Shown here in pieces: positions 61,100 to 64,000 of a stretch of DNA of 64,000 nt. Source of the DNA: Sipunculus nudus (Eukaryota; Annelida; Sipuncula; Golfingiida; Sipunculidae); NCBI GenBank assembly GCA_026874595.1, contig CM049322.1:23037400-23101399 (forward strand), written 5' to 3'. Positions within the stretch are counted from its first letter, which is position 1; each line of letters opens with the position of its first letter. The notes under the pieces are model-generated. The model made no database searches and was not told where the DNA came from. It saw nothing but the letters and a program-made list of their open reading frames with translations. Both the position numbers and the translations under genes were made by a program.

Positions 61100-62150
61100 A
61101 GAATGAGAGAGCCTTGTGCAGAGAGTGGTAGAAACATGCCTGGAGACTGGCAGAGACATGTAGGGAGAGTGGTAGAGACATGTACAGAGAGTGGTAGAAA
61201 CATGCCTGGAGACTGGTAGAGACATGTCTGGAGAGTGGTAAAGACATGTCTAGAGAATGGTAGAGACATGTCCGAAGAATGCTAGAGATATGCCTTGAGA
61301 GTGGTAGAGACATGTACAGAGAGTGGTAGAGACATATCTGGAAACTAGTAGAGATATGTGCAGAGAGAGGTAGAGACAAGTCTGGAGACTGATAGAGACA
61401 TGCCTTGAGAGTGGTAGAGAAATGCCTGGAGAGAGGTAGAGACATGTACAGGGAGTGGTAGACACATGTCTGGAGACTAGCAGAGATATGTACAGAGACT
61501 GGTAGAGACATGTACAGAGAAAGGTAGAGATAAGTCTGGAGACTGGTAAAGACATGCCTTGAGAGTGGTAGAGACATGGCTTGAGAGTGGTAGAGACATG
61601 TACAGAGAGTGGTAGAGACATGGCTTGAGAGTGGTAGAGACATGTCTCAAGAGTGGTAGAGACATGCCTTGAGAGTGGTAGAGACATGGCTTGAGAGTGG
61701 TAGAGACATGTACAGAGAGTGGTAGAGACATGCCTTGAGAGTGGTAGAGACATGCCTTGAGAGTGGTAGAGACATGTACAGAGAGTGGTAGAGACATGTA
61801 CAGAGAGTGGTAGAGACATGCCTTGAGAGTGGTAGAGACATGGCTTGAGAGTGGTAGAGACATGGCTTGAGAGTGGTAGAGACATGTACAGAGAGTGGTA
61901 GAGACATGTACAGAGAGTGGTAGAGACATGCCTTGAGAGTGGTAGAGACATGTACAGAGAGTGGTAGAGACATGTACAGAGAGTGGTAGAGACATGTACA
62001 GAGAGTGGTAGAGACATGCCTTGAGAGTGGTAGAGACATGTACAGAGAGTGGTAGAGACATGGCTTGAGAGTGGTAGAGACATGTACAGAGAGTGGTAGA
62101 GACATGCCTTGAGAGTGGTAGAGACATGTCTTGAGAGTGGTAGAGCCCTG
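61100..62150 (-). repeat. 22-bp minisatellite, about 46 copies
   Basis: Units of 22 bp share TAGAGACATG and GAGAGTGG and differ in a 4-6 nt core (TACAGA, CCTTGA, GGCTTGA and rarer forms). The roughly 27 units from about 61545 to 62145 are nearly uniform. Those from 61100 to 61545 are progressively diverged. Since 22 is not a multiple of 3 and the unit has no minus-strand stop, all three minus frames stay open and read the same 22-residue cycle (MSLPLS, HVSTTL, CTCLYHS). This gives overlapping ORFs of 145-277 codons that are best read as repeat artefacts. Confidence 0.95.
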
Positions 62151-64000
62151 CCTGAAATGCAGAGTGTACTATGCCTGGAGATGTGAAAGTGAAATCTTTA
62201 TTGCTTTCTATAATCATGCCATGCATTAAAGCTCGTCAGTGTTCATAAAAAACAATCACATCAGGGACAGTAAGGTTGTAGCCTGGATGACAGTAATGTT
62301 ACTTTGCTCTGCCTACAGACAATGGTCTAGGTAGATGTTATTTCCTACTATATTCTTTAGTATATTAATTTATCTGTATTTTTTAATTCCTTTCCTCCTG
62401 AACTCTTGAATTTTGTTGAGTAAATCAATAAAGGTTTGGTGTCCTGTGTGGCCACTTCTTTTTTACACATGATGCCATCAGACAGAAACACAAGGAGCTA
62501 CAACTTCATTAGGACATTAAGGCCGGAGGACACTCAGTCTCTCATACACCAGTAACTTGTTTGTTACTGAATATCGCAGGTACCAACAAACAATCCCATG
62601 TCTTCTCATCTCCTCTATCAGATAAATATCATTACCCTGATGTCTGGGTAGGACATTACTGATCTTGCTGCTGCAGACAGTCAAAGTTCTCACTCATAGA
62701 GGATTTTCTTGATATCATGTGAAGGCCATACTCACTTGCAAAAGGAAGCTGGCAGGGGATCAAAAGTATGAATGAGAAAAACAAAGTGCACACATGTAAT
62801 GGCAGTGTGTTTAATGGTGGATAACATCTGCAATACTATGCGTATTATCTCATACTTTTGGTTCATTTGGCTGCAAAAACGTCCTGGTACACTGACTTAA
62901 TACCTCAAATTATTCTTTTCTATACATTGTTATTGTTCTGTATGTGATTAAACTACACCTTTAACAAGACTGTGTGACCAGAGGTCTGAACTGGCGAATG
63001 CATGGCAACTGCCAAATAATTAGAAGAAATATCAAAGAAATTAAGAAACACAAAAGAAACAAGTGTTGTTAGCTTAAAACATCATGATTTATTAACTATG
63101 GAAACCAGAAACACAGAACAAACACCAGTTGTAAGTTTAACTAAGCAAACCAGGTGAAGTGTATCTCATGTTTTCACCAAGGAACATGCCTCGTGTCAGC
63201 TTATTTAGGAATGTGTGCAGCAGTAAGCAAATAGTTAGTTAAAATGAAATGTGGATAGATCCCATAATATTTAAAGGAGAAAAATAAATGTTTCATGTAC
63301 ATTTACCATTCCTGGTATGTTAATGCCAGTAGCCCTTAAAATGTAAAATGTGTCAAATGGTCATAAATTCCTGGTTGTTTGAAAGCCTTGAAACATGTTG
63401 ATCATCAGATGTAAAGGATCCATGGACAACACATGACAGAGAGAAAGAGTTAATAAAATTACGCAGGTAACGGTATAAACAACACTGGTTCTCTGACATA
63501 CTCGTTTACATGCTGACCAGATGACCTGATGGTTGGCTGCTGACCAAAGTTAACATGAAGGACAACAAGTTTTTCTATTCATCATAAAATATGTGGCAAA
63601 TACAAGCTGGACTTTCAGTTACTTTGGAATGACAGCTTTGTTTTTAGGGATTTTCTTAACAATGTGTATCACAATGTCATTAATGCAAATCATTACAAGA
63701 GGTGAACCACACAAGCAATGGCATGGTGTTTTTATGGCTTGGGTTTCTATCTGCATGTACTCTGATCAAAATATATAATCCAAACTGGAGTATCTACAGT
63801 CACAACACACTGCAGCACAAGCTGTAATCAGCGGGTTTAGGTGGCCATGGAGATGCAGTATCAGGCCTGAATGAACACAACAGGAAACGCCCAGCTACAC
63901 CTGTCTCCAGGAACTCCCTGTGTGCCCCCAATATAGAGTGCAAGGTCACATTCCTGTACAGCAGGTCTGATCCAATCAACATGTCCCAAGGCTAAGCTGA
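62151..64000. other. Intergenic right edge, no gene recognised
   Basis: AT-rich unique-looking sequence. A small inverted repeat CAGTAAC/GTTACTG lies near 62550-62569. No supported exon, RNA gene or mobile element. Confidence 0.5.

Noticed and set aside
60788-62226. Overlapping minus-strand ORFs of 145-277 codons reading like a Ser/Leu/Thr-rich repeat protein
   Set aside because: They are produced by the 22-bp minisatellite, which is open in all three minus frames. There is no start context, splice site or non-repeat domain.
1-64000. CRISPR arrays, bacterial operons, rRNA genes or viral/transposase ORFs
   Set aside because: None seen. Repeats here are contiguous tandem units without spacers, splicing marks the DNA as eukaryotic, and no reverse transcriptase, integrase or transposase motif was recognised.

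Overview
The window is eukaryotic nuclear DNA: AT-rich, intron-bearing and gene-poor, with many (TA)n, (CA)n and (CT)n microsatellites, homopolymer G/C runs, several unrelated tandem repeats and dispersed non-autonomous elements. The gene content (an HR96/NR1J-type nuclear receptor and a syncollin-like secreted protein) and the repeat style, including tandem units built on TGACCTTGACCTTTGACC, suggest a lophotrochozoan and most likely a mollusc such as a bivalve. That is inference; no database search was possible.

Two genes are well supported. (1) 4303-4752 (+) is an intronless 149-residue secreted protein. It has a signal peptide and the cysteine and Gly/Trp pattern of syncollin and the beta-gamma-crystallin fold. 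Its compact promoter carries CCAAT, TATA, CRE and kappaB-like sites. (2) 38171-12481 (-) is a complete nuclear receptor in five coding exons: 38171-38082, 15654-15419, 14643-14532, 13763-13646 and 13358-12481. The phases fit exactly and the exons join to 1434 nt, or 477 residues. The ESCKA P-box and DAF-12/HR96-like DNA-binding domain place it in the NR1J group. The D-box is short: three residues between the first two cysteines of zinc finger 2.

Intron 1 of the receptor is 22.4 kb. It holds a roughly 140-bp tandem array rich in TGACCT half-sites (18.2-19.0 kb), a larger repeat element with about 335-bp internal units (20.36-21.83 kb), an inverted and deleted copy of that element (30.98-31.24 kb), a 15-copy 50-bp array (34.3-35.05 kb), and a convincing but unidentified plus-strand terminal exon with a poly(A) signal (24185-24418). 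A plausible receptor promoter (two CCAAT boxes and a TATA box) lies at 38.6-38.8 kb.

From 39 to 64 kb I recognise no gene. This part contains small tandem repeats (81, 36 and 42 bp periods), long foldback hairpins, and a striking 22-bp minisatellite (61.1-62.15 kb). The minisatellite is open in all three minus-strand frames because its period is not a multiple of three.
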